A program made the position numbers and the translations under genes. DNA of 64,000 bases. Origin: Woeseiaceae bacterium. GTDB taxonomy: Bacteria > Pseudomonadota > Gammaproteobacteria > Steroidobacterales > Woeseiaceae. This document shows positions 36,636-45,890 of this stretch, in pieces; the stretch's first letter is position 1, and every line of letters begins with the position of its first letter. The notes beneath the pieces are model-generated. The model was given only the letters and a program-made list of their open reading frames with translations, did not search any database and had not been told where the DNA came from. Where the stretch lies: assembly GCA_021773135.1 (NCBI GenBank), contig JAJFKP010000051.1, forward strand, positions 186,001-250,000. Direction: 5' to 3'.

Positions 36636-37619
36636 TCAGGCCGGGAAGAAATCGATAGGCTTCGTCGTTGTTATCGGTTCAACGTCTTTCGCATCGAATC
36701 GGAACAGCAGAACCCGCTGAACAAGCTTGCGCTCAAGTTCCGGATCTCCGAGTTCACTGGAGACGATTTCACAGGCGCTCACCTGGCCACTGGGATCGAT
36801 GGTCAGGCGCAATACGAGCTTGCCCTCCAGCGAGGGATCCATACGCAGTGCGCGATTGTACAGTGCAAAAATTGCACCTTTGTTCTTGTCGAATACCAGC
36901 TCGATTTCCTCGCGAGACCTGGATGCTCGGCCGCTGGTACCAGTTCGGCGTGCGCCGCCGGCAGGGGACTGCCCGACAGAAGCAACCGGACTCTCAATTG
37001 CCGTTGTGTTGCGTGCTGCAAGGCCGGTGCCACCGGTATTGCGACTCATGGTCGCGGTGTTGATGCCGCCACTCGCCGTACCTACTTTTGATGTGATCAT
37101 CGAACGCTCGTTGCGCGTCGCTTCACCAACGGAGGCTGTCAACGGGCGATTGTCCGCGACCGTCTCCAGCACGTCACTGTCAGCCAGCGCCGCCAGATCT
37201 TCTGTAAATGGCAGCAGCGCAGCCTGTGCCTGCTCCCGGGCGACCGCTTGCAAATCCACTTCGGGTTCCGGAATCGGCTCGGGTTCTGGCTGTGGTTCCG
37301 GCTCAGGTGGCGGCGGTGCCTCAGCAACCAGCTCAGGTTCCGGCTCGACTATAGGATCAGGCTCGGGCTCCGGCTCAGGTTCCACCGGTTCGGGTGGTGG
37401 CGGCGGAGGCGGTTTTTGTTCGAGCAGGAGTTTGGCGATTCGTGGCGGGATTTCCTCGATATTGTTCGGGTCTTTTTCCGGCAGCGGAATCCAGGGCAAT
37501 ACGACGCCAAGGAAGAACGCCGCACCCATAACGATGCCAAGTAGACGGCGATACTTCCGTTCCTGGCCGGCGTGACTCGACCAGGGCAGCGTATATTCTC
37601 TGTAAAAAGGAATGTCCAA
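36636..37619 (-). CDS. TonB-like protein with AgmX/PglI-type C-terminal domain
   Basis: 327 residues. A short cytoplasmic N-terminus is followed by one membrane helix at about 28-46 ('LGIVMGAAFFLGVVLPWIPL'), then a long Pro/Glu-rich stretch (about 60-125: six consecutive Pro, then EPEPEP-like repeats) suited to span the periplasm. The last 90 residues form the AgmX/PglI C-terminal domain ('NKGAIFALYNRALRMDPSLE', 'KLVLRLTIDPSGQVSACEIV'), a TonB-C-like fold. It is the last gene of a ten-gene block behind exbB and two exbD genes, so it is the likely force-transmitting arm. It resembles GltJ/AgmX of myxobacterial gliding but lacks that protein's cytoplasmic domains. Confidence 0.88.
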   Translation of the reverse strand: MDIPFYREYTLPWSSHAGQERKYRRLLGIVMGAAFFLGVVLPWIPLPEKDPNNIEEIPPRIAKLLLEQKPPPPPPPEPVEPEPEPEPDPIVEPEPELVAEAPPPPEPEPQPEPEPIPEPEVDLQAVAREQAQAALLPFTEDLAALADSDVLETVADNRPLTASVGEATRNERSMITSKVGTASGGINTATMSRNTGGTGLAARNTTAIESPVASVGQSPAGGARRTGTSGRASRSREEIELVFDKNKGAIFALYNRALRMDPSLEGKLVLRLTIDPSGQVSACEIVSSELGDPELERKLVQRVLLFRFDAKDVEPITTTKPIDFFPA

Positions 37620-37659
37620 CTGAAACTCCTAAATCCTTTATCCGCTCAATGAGGGCCGC

Positions 37660-38193
37660 TTAACGCGACGCCCTCAGGTCGTTGACTTCATCGAGCTTTT
37701 CAGAGCTCTTCTGCAATACAGCGAGCGAAATCTGTCCATATTCAGATTGCGTGCACGTCGCCATGACCTTCTTCAACAACCTGTAAGGTATGTCCTTGTC
37801 ACCCATGATGGTCACCTCACGACCGGCGATATCGTCCTGGGCTTCCCGGCGCAGGACACGATCGTTTTGTGACAGCAAGGCTTGTCGCAGTGCCGGAATA
37901 TCATTGCCGCGAAGTGCCAACACGTCGCTGACCTTTGCGACCGGTTTGCCCTGGACGATGATGTCCTCGTCACCGATAACGATCACAACTGTTTCCTTGG
38001 CTTTCTCTTCAGCGATTGATTCGGGCAGCTGCACATCCTTCGCGTTGGGCAATACCTCAACGTCCGAGGAGTTGACGAGCAGGAAAAACACCAGGATCGT
38101 GAAAATGTCCATCAAAGAAACAAGGTTGAGCGGCGTAGACTTGCCACGCTTGTGGTGGCGGTCCATTCGTTTGGCGCGTCGTGACTTAACCAT
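37660..38193 (-). CDS. ExbD/TolR family protein (with the conserved Asp)
   Basis: 177 residues: basic cytoplasmic tail (1-20), one membrane helix (about 22-42), and a periplasmic domain. The helix reads 'LNLVSLMDIFTILVFFLLV', with D29 at the place of the essential proton-carrying Asp (D25 of E. coli ExbD). It lies 3 bp downstream of the second ExbD gene and upstream of the TonB-like gene. It forms the ion channel together with the ExbB-like protein and, by inference, the Asn-bearing partner. The C-terminal periplasmic part has an added helical tail. Confidence 0.92.
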   Translation of the reverse strand: MVKSRRAKRMDRHHKRGKSTPLNLVSLMDIFTILVFFLLVNSSDVEVLPNAKDVQLPESIAEEKAKETVVIVIGDEDIIVQGKPVAKVSDVLALRGNDIPALRQALLSQNDRVLRREAQDDIAGREVTIMGDKDIPYRLLKKVMATCTQSEYGQISLAVLQKSSEKLDEVNDLRASR

Positions 38194-38196
38194 GAT

Positions 38197-38706
38197 TCAT
38201 GCGCCTCCGAGGACCGGCGCGTCACCGATCGAAATGTCAGGAAACAGGTCCTTGCGTTTTACGCCGTCTGCTTCAACGATCTCCGCTACACGCACCCGGT
38301 CCATAACCTGGACCAGGGTGTCGTACGGAATTTCCGCTTCGAGAAGAATCGAGGCATCCGTTTTCTCCGGATAATTGTCTTTGATTTCGGAAAGTTTGTT
38401 GCTTAACGCATCGTAGTCGTAGCCGTCGGCGGCGTTCGGGTAAATTCCCAGCGCGCCGAGGTTTCTATCGCCAACCTCGATCTGCGCTTCCCTGACGGTA
38501 ACTTCCAGTTGGAAGCTCAGTTCCTGCGGGTTCGCGGGCTCGGTAGAGGAGCCCGGCAAATTCAATTCCAGAATTGCCAGTCGCGAGAACACCGCGGTAA
38601 TCAGCAGGAACGGGACCAGGATTACCATCAGGTTCATGAACGCCGTGATATTGAGTTCAGCCGTCTCTACGTTGCGACGACCGCCCCCTCTGCGGCTAGT
38701 AATCAT
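38197..38706 (-). CDS. ExbD/TolR family protein with Asn in place of the proton-carrying Asp
   Basis: 169 residues with the ExbD layout: basic N-terminus, one membrane helix at about 18-40 and a periplasmic domain. The helix reads 'ELNITAFMNLMVILVPFLLI'; the codon at residue 25 is AAC (Asn), where ExbD/TolR/MotB-type proteins carry Asp. The surrounding residues (N-x-T-x-F-x-x) still align, so it is a substitution and not a shifted motif. It lies 2 bp from the exbB-like gene and 3 bp from the exbD with Asp. It may form a heterodimer with that partner and act as its non-conducting half (inference). Confidence 0.9.
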   Translation of the reverse strand: MITSRRGGGRRNVETAELNITAFMNLMVILVPFLLITAVFSRLAILELNLPGSSTEPANPQELSFQLEVTVREAQIEVGDRNLGALGIYPNAADGYDYDALSNKLSEIKDNYPEKTDASILLEAEIPYDTLVQVMDRVRVAEIVEADGVKRKDLFPDISIGDAPVLGGA

Positions 38707-38708
38707 TA

Positions 38709-39359
38709 TTACGCTCCGGCCGGTTTCAACTGGCGCTCAGTAACCGCATTCAGGAATTTAACGCTCGCCATTTCCAGGCTGTCGACAATCTGATTGGTCT
38801 TTGATTGCAGAAGCGCGTGCACCAATAACAATGGAATAGCGCACATCAGGCCGAATGCCGTTGTGTTCATCGCAACCGAAATACTCGCTGATAACAGATC
38901 AGCCTTGTCTGCCGGATTCGCATTGGATACCGCTGTGAACGCGGAAATCAAACCGATAATCGTGCCAAGCAGCCCAAGCAACGTGGCGATGTTCGCCAGC
39001 GTGGCAAGATAATGTGTGCGTTTTTCCAAACGCGGCAGCACTTCCATCAGGCTTTCTTCCATCGCTTTTTCAATATCGTCGCGACGGCGCGCTGACTTAA
39101 CGCGATACAGACCGTACGTCAGGATTGATGCGATAGCCGCCTTTGATTTGCCGGTAACAGCGGCTGCTTCCTGGAAGTTACCCGCCTTCAAATAGGGCAC
39201 GATCTTCTTCCACAGCGACCGGTTCGAAGCGCCCGACATAGTTAGATACGTCCAGCGCTCGATAGCAATTGCAGCTCCAAGCGCGAACACGAACAGGATC
39301 GGGTACATGAATGCACCACCTTCCTGGAAAAAACGGACAATGCCGCTTAAAAAGCCCAT
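38709..39359 (-). CDS. ExbB/TolQ/MotA-family proton channel protein
   Basis: 216 residues with three membrane helices (about 15-35, 118-140, 155-180). The third-helix motif 'ISVAMNTTAFGLMCAIPLLL' carries the Thr residues lining the channel, and 'LLGLLGTIIGLISAF' is the second-helix signature. It would form the pentameric stator around the ExbD dimer and use the proton gradient. It is upstream of two exbD genes with 2-3 bp spacing. The family also serves TonB, Tol-Pal and gliding systems; the AgmX-like gene points to the last type. Confidence 0.93.
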   Translation of the reverse strand: MGFLSGIVRFFQEGGAFMYPILFVFALGAAIAIERWTYLTMSGASNRSLWKKIVPYLKAGNFQEAAAVTGKSKAAIASILTYGLYRVKSARRRDDIEKAMEESLMEVLPRLEKRTHYLATLANIATLLGLLGTIIGLISAFTAVSNANPADKADLLSASISVAMNTTAFGLMCAIPLLLVHALLQSKTNQIVDSLEMASVKFLNAVTERQLKPAGA

Positions 39360-39417
39360 TTGATTTCTCCTCTTTCCATCAAATATTTTGTCTCAATCAA
39401 TGTAATCGCCTTGCCGC

Positions 39418-39879
39418 CTACTCATCTTCTTCAACGTAGAGATCACCGTAATAATCGACCTGCCGAATAAACTCTGATCTGTCTATCGGTGCTAATACCT
39501 CGTCAAGCAATGAGTTCACCGGTTTTCCCATCAGGTTACCGGGATCCGATTTCTGCCAGGGCACGATATAAAGCACCGTCGGAAGCTCCTGGTTGCCGGT
39601 AATCTCGGTTCGACCCAGGTCGATTTCGTCCATTACTCCGCTCGAGCTTTCACGTCTCCTGACATCTGCCGCCAACACTGCTGTTGAAACGGCCGGTTCG
39701 GTCGACTCAATTTCTTCGGCCGTTGCAGCTTCCAAATCTGCCGAGGATATCGCCGGTTCGAGCTCTTCGATCTCCGCCGCCTGCTCCTCGTTCGATGCTT
39801 CCTGCGCCGCTACGCCGAAAGATCCGAACGCAAGGAGCAAAGCCGCCAATACTAATAATCTCGTCTGAATCGTCTGCAT
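39418..39879 (-). CDS. Small exported protein of the ExbBD/TPR block, unknown function
   Basis: 153 residues with a signal peptide (to about residue 25, 'FGSFGVAAQEA'), an acidic Glu/Ala-rich linker (about 26-85) and a compact C-terminal region: 'ELPTVLYIVPWQKSDPGNLM', then 'PVNSLLDEVLAPIDRSEF'. It is probably periplasmic. No domain is recognised. The position between the TPR lipoprotein and exbB (58-bp gap before exbB) suggests it serves the same machine. Confidence 0.7.
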   Translation of the reverse strand: MQTIQTRLLVLAALLLAFGSFGVAAQEASNEEQAAEIEELEPAISSADLEAATAEEIESTEPAVSTAVLAADVRRRESSSGVMDEIDLGRTEITGNQELPTVLYIVPWQKSDPGNLMGKPVNSLLDEVLAPIDRSEFIRQVDYYGDLYVEEDE

Positions 39880-39884
39880 GCCCG

Positions 39885-40544
39885 CTACTCCGTCACATTT
39901 GCGGTTCTTTGTGTGGCACTAATTCGCCGTTTCAGGTCTGCAATCCACTTCGTCACCTGTTGGTTGTCGCCCGCTAGCTCCTGGTAGCGCTCATAGTGCT
40001 CCAACGCGACATCGAGCCGCTGCAGATACAGGTCATTCAGAACGCCAAGGTTATAGTGCGCCAGGGCGTAATCGGGATTGGCCTGGATAGCCTTCATATA
40101 GGCAGATTCCGCTTCCACGAACTTGCCCTGTCGTCGCAGCAGCATGCCAAGCTGGTTAAGCGCGGCGGCATGAGACGGATCGACTATTAAAGCGTCAGTC
40201 AGGCTGTTTTCTGCGGCCTGCAGGTCGCCACGCGATGCGAATATGATCGCCAGGTTGACGTGGGCGCCCGGATAGTCGGGAAAATTAAGCAGGAATTCCT
40301 GGAAACGCAGCTCGGCATCAATACTGTCACCTGCTGCCATCGAGGCTACCGCCTGCTCGTACAAGGTGAGGGCATTCGGCGGTATCTCGCGGTTTTCCAG
40401 CGGCTGGCCGCTGACCCCGGCAGTATTGCGGGCAGTTGCACCGCTTTTGCCGGACTGCGGCCCTGATGCGCAACCGGCCAACAAGAGGAGCAGTGCCGCT
40501 ATCGCCAACACGCGCATGTTGTTAATACAGTGCTGTGACGACAT
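39885..40544 (-). CDS. TPR lipoprotein
   Basis: 219 residues from the ATG at 40544, with a GTG at 40550 as alternative; a GGAG element lies just upstream of both. The N-terminus is a lipoprotein signal with lipobox 'LLAGC'. Three to four TPR units follow over about residues 60-190 ('AHVNLAIIFASRGDLQAAEN', 'ALNQLGMLLRRQGKFVEAES', 'ALAHYNLGVLNDLYLQRLDV'). It resembles PilF/GltE-like TPR lipoproteins, outer- or inner-membrane anchored scaffolds. The gene overlaps the end of the 942-residue TPR gene by up to 29 bases and sits 5 bp before the small exported protein gene. Confidence 0.87.
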   Translation of the reverse strand: MSSQHCINNMRVLAIAALLLLLAGCASGPQSGKSGATARNTAGVSGQPLENREIPPNALTLYEQAVASMAAGDSIDAELRFQEFLLNFPDYPGAHVNLAIIFASRGDLQAAENSLTDALIVDPSHAAALNQLGMLLRRQGKFVEAESAYMKAIQANPDYALAHYNLGVLNDLYLQRLDVALEHYERYQELAGDNQQVTKWIADLKRRISATQRTANVTE

Positions 40545-43350
40545 CTTCACTTAACTCCAGTTTGGCGTATCTAGCCGGCATCAGGCTCGCGAGTTCCTCA
40601 TAACTCTTTTCGACCCATTCATCCCAGACACCGTCAGCCGCGCGCGCAGCATTAGTCTCAAACAGGTCAATGGCTTTCTCCTCGAATGGAAATGTTTGTT
40701 CTTCGAGCAGCAGGTCATACTGTTCGAGTGCAAGTTCGTCGAGGCCAGACGGACGCTCGGAAGCCATCAGGTCAGCGCTAAACTGGTTATACACTTCGCC
40801 AAGTCTGTAGGTCGCCGCAGTGGTGACTTCTGCAACGCCATAGGCAGCGGCGTCGCCGTATACCTTGAGGACGTCTTCCATGAGAGATTTCTTGAGCTCC
40901 ATGCTTTCTGCAAGAGGCTGCGAGATTTTCATTGCCATGAAACTGCGGCGAACCGGTTCTGCGAGCGCAAGCGAAGCCTTTGCCGCCAGAAAGCGGGTCC
41001 GGTCGGTACGTTGTGCACCGGCGGTTGCGTCAACGCGGACCATGTCCGCCAGGATCTGGTTTCGCGCGTTGGTATTGTTGTCTGCTTCAGCAATCTCGAG
41101 CAGGCGAAAGCGCGCCTCGATCGACTCAGCAATCGGCTCGGGGTAGCGTGAAACGATTTGCTCGAGGACCTGTTTCTCCTGCGCTACAGCGGCGCTGTCC
41201 TTGTACAGATCGGACGCCTTCCAAAGCGCTTCACGGCGAACATCGTCCGTTGACTCAGGCGCGTTGGCAATACGCACGAATTCACCGGCCGCATCGGCGC
41301 TGCGGCCGGACTCGAGATACGTGACGGCAAGTTTCTGCGTCACGTCATCCGTGAACTCACTGTCAGGATATTCGCTGCGAAAATCTTCAAGTACGCCGGA
41401 CGCTCGATCCCAGGCCTGCATGTTGATAAGCGCCGCCGCCGCGTCATATTCGGCAGTCGCACGGATATCGGAGTCAGGCACTGCCTCACCCAGACGCCGG
41501 AAGTGCCCCACCGCGGCTTCCAGGTTGCCAGCGTCGCGCGCCTGTTCGCCCTGTTTGTATATTGAGGACGCGATACGGTCTTCGATTTCTTTACTCGCTG
41601 TCGCATCGTTCGCCGGTGTCAACGGGCGCAGCGCATAGTAGGCCTGCTCTGCGTCGACAAAATTATTCAAATCAAACTGCGAATGCGCTATTACGGTCCA
41701 AGCTGTTCTCGATAGTGCCTGGTCGACCGGCGGTTGCCTGCCGACCACCGATTGGCCCACAGCAATTGCAAGATCGAACTCGTTTTGCTGAAACAGATCC
41801 TCGGCAACCGTGGTTAATACTGCACCGGATTCTGGGTGAGACGGGTAGGTATCTCCAAAACGCAGGCCACTGTCGAGATAGCGCTGATGCCAGGCTGTCT
41901 TCGACGCACCACTCAACGACTCTTCGTGCTGGCGATAGGACAGAATGGCCGCATAGGCGGCTTCTGCAGAATGCTCATGGTCGGGATAGGCATAGGCGGT
42001 ACGCTCGTATTCGTCGGTTGCCGCCGCATAGTCCTTACTCTCATACAAAATTTCAGCGAGCAGGAAGTTGGTATTGGCGCTATCTGCCTCGCCGGGGAAG
42101 AAGTTGAGATACTTCCGATACCATTTAGCCGCTTCCTGGTAGTCAGTCACGTTGCCGTTGGATTGCGCCTCAGCATGGTAATACTGCGCCAGATCATTCA
42201 GGTTGTCCTTGAGGTGCGCCTCAACCGTTGCATTTCCTTCGCGGGAGTTTCTTTCCCAGAAAGGACTATCCATGCCATAGCGATCCACGAACCCCTTCTT
42301 TCCCTCGAGCACCAGGGTAGGAAAACCGCCGCGCTTGTAGGCTTCAATAACTTCAACCTGCAGAATCGGGGATTTCGGGTGGTGCGGATCCCTGGCAACG
42401 AATGCTTCATAGGTTTCGGCGGCATCGACAAAGCGCTCTTTCTCGAGGTAGAGATCGCCGAGATTCATGTAAATGATGTACCCGTATTCCGGATATCCGC
42501 GCTGGTCGAGAAATGCAGAAATACTCTCGGCACCCTCCATGTAGGAGAAGCTGAGACTCAAGACGCGGAAGGTATCCTCGACCAGCTCACGCGTGGCCCG
42601 CGAGAGTGCTTCAAGACGATTGTCGCCCTCTTTCAATTCAACGTTTGCGATCTTCCGATCGAGCAAATCAAAAAACGGCTTGAGGCTGTCCTCATGCCAT
42701 GCCAGTTTGAACTGCGACCAGCCAAGCTTGTAAAGCGCCTGCTCGAAAAACCTTGATTCCTCGCCGTAGTCGACAACACTGGCGTATGCGGCTTCCGACT
42801 CGTTGTATGACCTGCGCAGGAACAACATTTCGCCGCGCCGAAACTGCACCTCATCAAGCAGCGGCGTATCGGGGTAGCGCGCAATCAGGTCATTCAGAAC
42901 CTCCAGCGCCTCGTCCGTCTTACCTGCTACTTCATAGGCTCTGGCGAGTTGATATAGAACGGAGTCATTGCGTGCGAAGTTCGGGTAGGACTCGAGCAGT
43001 GCGTGAAAAAGTCCGACAGCATTATCGTAGGCATCGAATTCAACCGCACCTGCATTCTCCGCCAGCTGCTGCGCCTCGCTCGCTTCGAGCTCCAGGTCTC
43101 CCAAGCGGCGCATTGCTTCTGCGCGCAGTGCCGGATCGTTGGAGACAAGGTCCAGGAAAGCCCTGTAATTGTCACGCGCCTGATCGGAACTATTTAGTAT
43201 GACCGATCCCTGACGAATCTCTACAGTCTTGTTCTCAAGGCTCTCAATGGTGTCGCTCTTCCTGACCTTGTCAGCATAGGTCGGTGCCATTGCCGTCATG
43301 GCAATGCAGCCGGCAACGATTATGTATTTCCTGGCAGCGGTATACGTCAT
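40522..43350 (-). CDS. Large exported TPR protein
   Basis: 942 residues with a signal peptide (to about 26, 'MTAMAPTYADK'). Most of the protein is helical TPR-like repeat, for example 'DSVLYQLARAYEVAGKTDEA' at about 130, 'ALYKLGWSQFKLAWHEDSLK' at 205, 'ANTNFLLAEILYESKDYAAA' at 430 and 'DAAAALINMQAWDRASGVLE' at 640. It probably forms a long periplasmic scaffold. Large TPR proteins are part of myxobacterial gliding and sporulation clusters, and the neighbours here (ExbB, ExbD, AgmX-like) fit. It overlaps the 624-residue gene by 4 bp (ATGA-type coupling). Confidence 0.85.
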   Translation of the reverse strand: MTYTAARKYIIVAGCIAMTAMAPTYADKVRKSDTIESLENKTVEIRQGSVILNSSDQARDNYRAFLDLVSNDPALRAEAMRRLGDLELEASEAQQLAENAGAVEFDAYDNAVGLFHALLESYPNFARNDSVLYQLARAYEVAGKTDEALEVLNDLIARYPDTPLLDEVQFRRGEMLFLRRSYNESEAAYASVVDYGEESRFFEQALYKLGWSQFKLAWHEDSLKPFFDLLDRKIANVELKEGDNRLEALSRATRELVEDTFRVLSLSFSYMEGAESISAFLDQRGYPEYGYIIYMNLGDLYLEKERFVDAAETYEAFVARDPHHPKSPILQVEVIEAYKRGGFPTLVLEGKKGFVDRYGMDSPFWERNSREGNATVEAHLKDNLNDLAQYYHAEAQSNGNVTDYQEAAKWYRKYLNFFPGEADSANTNFLLAEILYESKDYAAATDEYERTAYAYPDHEHSAEAAYAAILSYRQHEESLSGASKTAWHQRYLDSGLRFGDTYPSHPESGAVLTTVAEDLFQQNEFDLAIAVGQSVVGRQPPVDQALSRTAWTVIAHSQFDLNNFVDAEQAYYALRPLTPANDATASKEIEDRIASSIYKQGEQARDAGNLEAAVGHFRRLGEAVPDSDIRATAEYDAAAALINMQAWDRASGVLEDFRSEYPDSEFTDDVTQKLAVTYLESGRSADAAGEFVRIANAPESTDDVRREALWKASDLYKDSAAVAQEKQVLEQIVSRYPEPIAESIEARFRLLEIAEADNNTNARNQILADMVRVDATAGAQRTDRTRFLAAKASLALAEPVRRSFMAMKISQPLAESMELKKSLMEDVLKVYGDAAAYGVAEVTTAATYRLGEVYNQFSADLMASERPSGLDELALEQYDLLLEEQTFPFEEKAIDLFETNAARAADGVWDEWVEKSYEELASLMPARYAKLELSEDVVTALY

Positions 43351-45221
43351 TGAACTGCCGCACCAACCGTTGCCGCACGATCATAAATTGCCGCAAGTGC
43401 AAAGCGCGCCTGAACCGTATAAGTGTCCAGTCTCTGTTTTTGCGCCCGGAGTTCTTCGACGGCCACGCCTTCCATAAAGCCGCGTTGCGCCAGCATCGCC
43501 TCCTCAACCCGCGCCTTGAGGCCATCGATCTGCGGGCTTAGACCCTCAACGCGATTGTTAAAATCGGCGAACAGGAGGGGTTCCGTGCGCATTTTTTCGT
43601 CAATTTGACGGCGGGCGCGCTGCGTTTCTACCAGCGCCTCGCCGGTTTGCCGCAAATCCCTGCGAATTCGCCACAATCGGTCCTGGAATTCTCGATCGAG
43701 ATTCCATTGCAGGGCACCTTTGAGCAGGCGAACTTTATCGCGAACTTCTTCAGCTTCCGGGAGGTTCGCCCGCAGTGCCGGGTTTCGCTCAATCGTGGCT
43801 ATTTCACCCCACAACTCGAATTCGTGTTCCGTTGCCAGGGCAAGTACGTCTCCACTCTCTTCGATGCTGTTTAAACGAGCATCGAATTCGAGTTTACGAC
43901 TGACCATGCCGTCGATATCTGCCTGCGAAAGGCTGTTTTGAATTCGCGGCAGCCGATCGTTGTAGGCATATTCCCGGGTGCCGATCATATTGCGAAAAAC
44001 GCCAACACTCTGCTGCCAATCGTCAAGGTTGCGCCACAGGTAGTGCAGATCGCGATAGTTTTTCAGCCCTTCCTGGAACTTGTGAGTAGCCAGGAGATGG
44101 TAGAGGTAACGGGATTCCGGGCCCTCTGGCAACTCCTCGAGTTTCCAGTACCAGCCGGTGGTCTGGTCTTCATCCTGCTCGAGAAACGCATTCATCATGT
44201 CACCGCTTTCGATATTAAGAATCGCGGTGTCAATGCGGTTGGTTTCTTCATAGAACGCTTCTATAGCGTTCAGGTAGTGGTCGGCAGCCTGACCAATCGA
44301 ATCCAGTTCAGCCATTGCATAGGGTATGGCAAGCATTGACTCCTGTACCGCGGAGTCCAGCAAGTCGCGATTGCGTAACTCCATCCACGGGACCAGGGCG
44401 CGCCGGTAATTTTGATTTTCCGCATCGGCCCAGCCTATGCCGAGTAATGCCTTGTTCGAAAATGGTCCTTCCAGACGCACCCTGTTCAGGGATCGCTTCG
44501 CCGCCTGTGGCTGTTCATCCTGCAGATAAGCGTATCCCAGCGCGAGATTCGCCTTGTCGCGCAGCGAACTCATTTCTTCGTTAAGCGGCTCGATTTCGCC
44601 GAGCTCATCGAGCATTTCAGCGGCCGCATTTACGCGCCCGCTGCGAACCATGGCGACGCCAAGATTGAACTTTGCATAATTCGCCCAGCTATCCTTCTGT
44701 GGCCAGTCCTGCAGAATCTCGATGGCATCGGCATGCTGACTGTTGTCGATATGCAGCTGTGCCTGCAACATGTGCCGTTCTGCTTCCAGTTGCTCTGGCA
44801 ACTCGGCCGAGATGTTGTCCAGCGCCCCCTGTGCTTCGCTCAAATAGCCCCGTTGCTGCCAGATCTTGGCGAGAAAAAACCATGTTCTGTCGCGAATATC
44901 CTGTTCAACGTTGTCAGCGAGCAGGCGTTCGAAAATCTCAGCGGCGCGTTGGTGATGCCCGTAAGACAGGTAGAGTCCGCCGAGCAGTAACTCAGATTCG
45001 TCGATATGGTTTTCCAGCTGAGTCTGCTTCTGGCCCGCCAGGAGTCGCACAATGGCCGGGAAATATTCTTCCTGGTAAAAGTAGAAAAGCACCTCGCCAT
45101 AGTGAGCGTCTTTAACGATCGTTGGCTCGCGAGTATCGTCAGCTACGGCAACCGATGACGCAGGCAAAGCCAACGTCAACAGCAGGAATAAAGATACGAT
45201 TGTCAGGCAACGAGCGATCAA
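43347..45221 (-). CDS. Exported helical-repeat protein of the ExbBD/TPR block
   Basis: 624 residues with an N-terminal signal peptide ('LFLLLTLALPASSVAVADDT'). The first 300 residues contain degenerate TPR-like repeats ('ELLLGGLYLSYGHHQRAAEI', 'TWFFLAKIWQQRGYLSEAQG', 'LGIGWADAENQNYRRALVPW'). The C-terminal 300 residues are a long coiled coil ('LRQTGEALVETQRARRQIDE'). It is probably periplasmic, with its coiled coil bridging to the outer membrane or another protein. It follows the small secreted gene by 3 bp and overlaps the next by 4 bp. No enzyme motif is seen. Confidence 0.82.
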   Translation of the reverse strand: MIARCLTIVSLFLLLTLALPASSVAVADDTREPTIVKDAHYGEVLFYFYQEEYFPAIVRLLAGQKQTQLENHIDESELLLGGLYLSYGHHQRAAEIFERLLADNVEQDIRDRTWFFLAKIWQQRGYLSEAQGALDNISAELPEQLEAERHMLQAQLHIDNSQHADAIEILQDWPQKDSWANYAKFNLGVAMVRSGRVNAAAEMLDELGEIEPLNEEMSSLRDKANLALGYAYLQDEQPQAAKRSLNRVRLEGPFSNKALLGIGWADAENQNYRRALVPWMELRNRDLLDSAVQESMLAIPYAMAELDSIGQAADHYLNAIEAFYEETNRIDTAILNIESGDMMNAFLEQDEDQTTGWYWKLEELPEGPESRYLYHLLATHKFQEGLKNYRDLHYLWRNLDDWQQSVGVFRNMIGTREYAYNDRLPRIQNSLSQADIDGMVSRKLEFDARLNSIEESGDVLALATEHEFELWGEIATIERNPALRANLPEAEEVRDKVRLLKGALQWNLDREFQDRLWRIRRDLRQTGEALVETQRARRQIDEKMRTEPLLFADFNNRVEGLSPQIDGLKARVEEAMLAQRGFMEGVAVEELRAQKQRLDTYTVQARFALAAIYDRAATVGAAVQ

Positions 45222-45224
45222 CGA

Positions 45225-45824
45225 TCACTCCCATTCCTTGATGACAAATTCCGGCTGTTGCTTTTTAACCCTGTCCGTGATTTCCAGCTCGACGTATTTG
45301 GCACCAATTCCCTTGCCTATGTTTACCGTGGCGCCACGTCGATAGTCACGCACGTGGGGACCTTCGCCGGTAAAAACGGCAACCAGCTCATGCTCACCAA
45401 CTTTAAGATTTTCCATGTGGACTCGATGCACGCCGCCGCGCAGCAGCGCATCAACTTCTCGCTGCGTGTACAGGTAGTTGGAAACTTCTTTGCCATCAAT
45501 CTTCAGATTTACTGAATCGAGGTCAAAGTATTCGCCAACATCCATCGAGATAAAGAAGGCTACCTGCGAATTGGCAGGAAACAGCAGTTCTTCTTCCAGC
45601 AGGAACAGGTCGCGATTCAGATCGAGCACTTCTTTCTTCAGCGACTGAACATTTTCGTCAAGACTCCTGAATTCCTGCCTGGCCTGCGCCTCATCAATTT
45701 CCATCGATTGAGCGTCTGCCATCATCGTGTCAGAACTCAGCGGCGCGGCATCCTGGGCCACCGCGGCGAACGAGCCGACCAGCCACAACACACCTGCTAT
45801 GCAGATAAACCGTAATCGTGTCAC
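45225..45824 (-). CDS. Exported protein of the ExbBD/TPR block with coiled coil and beta-rich domain
   Basis: 199 residues from the GTG at 45824, chosen because GGAGAAA lies 8 bp upstream and a signal peptide follows immediately ('RFICIAGVLWLVGSFAAVAQ'); the frame stays open to 45890. A coiled coil at about 40-75 ('RSLDENVQSLKKEVLDLNRD') is followed by a beta-rich domain with 'VNLKIDGKEVSNYLYTQREV' and 'GVHRVHMENLKVGEHELVAV', which resembles a PEGA/Ig-like fold. It starts the string of envelope genes after the thioredoxin gene. Function unknown. Confidence 0.75.
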   Translation of the reverse strand: MTRLRFICIAGVLWLVGSFAAVAQDAAPLSSDTMMADAQSMEIDEAQARQEFRSLDENVQSLKKEVLDLNRDLFLLEEELLFPANSQVAFFISMDVGEYFDLDSVNLKIDGKEVSNYLYTQREVDALLRGGVHRVHMENLKVGEHELVAVFTGEGPHVRDYRRGATVNIGKGIGAKYVELEITDRVKKQQPEFVIKEWE

Positions 45825-45890
45825 CTTACTTTCTCCTGCCTGTCCGACGACTAGCGCAGGAACGCCAGTCGTACGCACAAGTTCGATCAT

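Noticed and set aside
36727-37575. 282-codon plus-strand frame rich in Ser and Gly
   Set aside because: It is the complement of the Pro/Glu-rich coding stretch of the TonB-like gene; low complexity explains the open frame.
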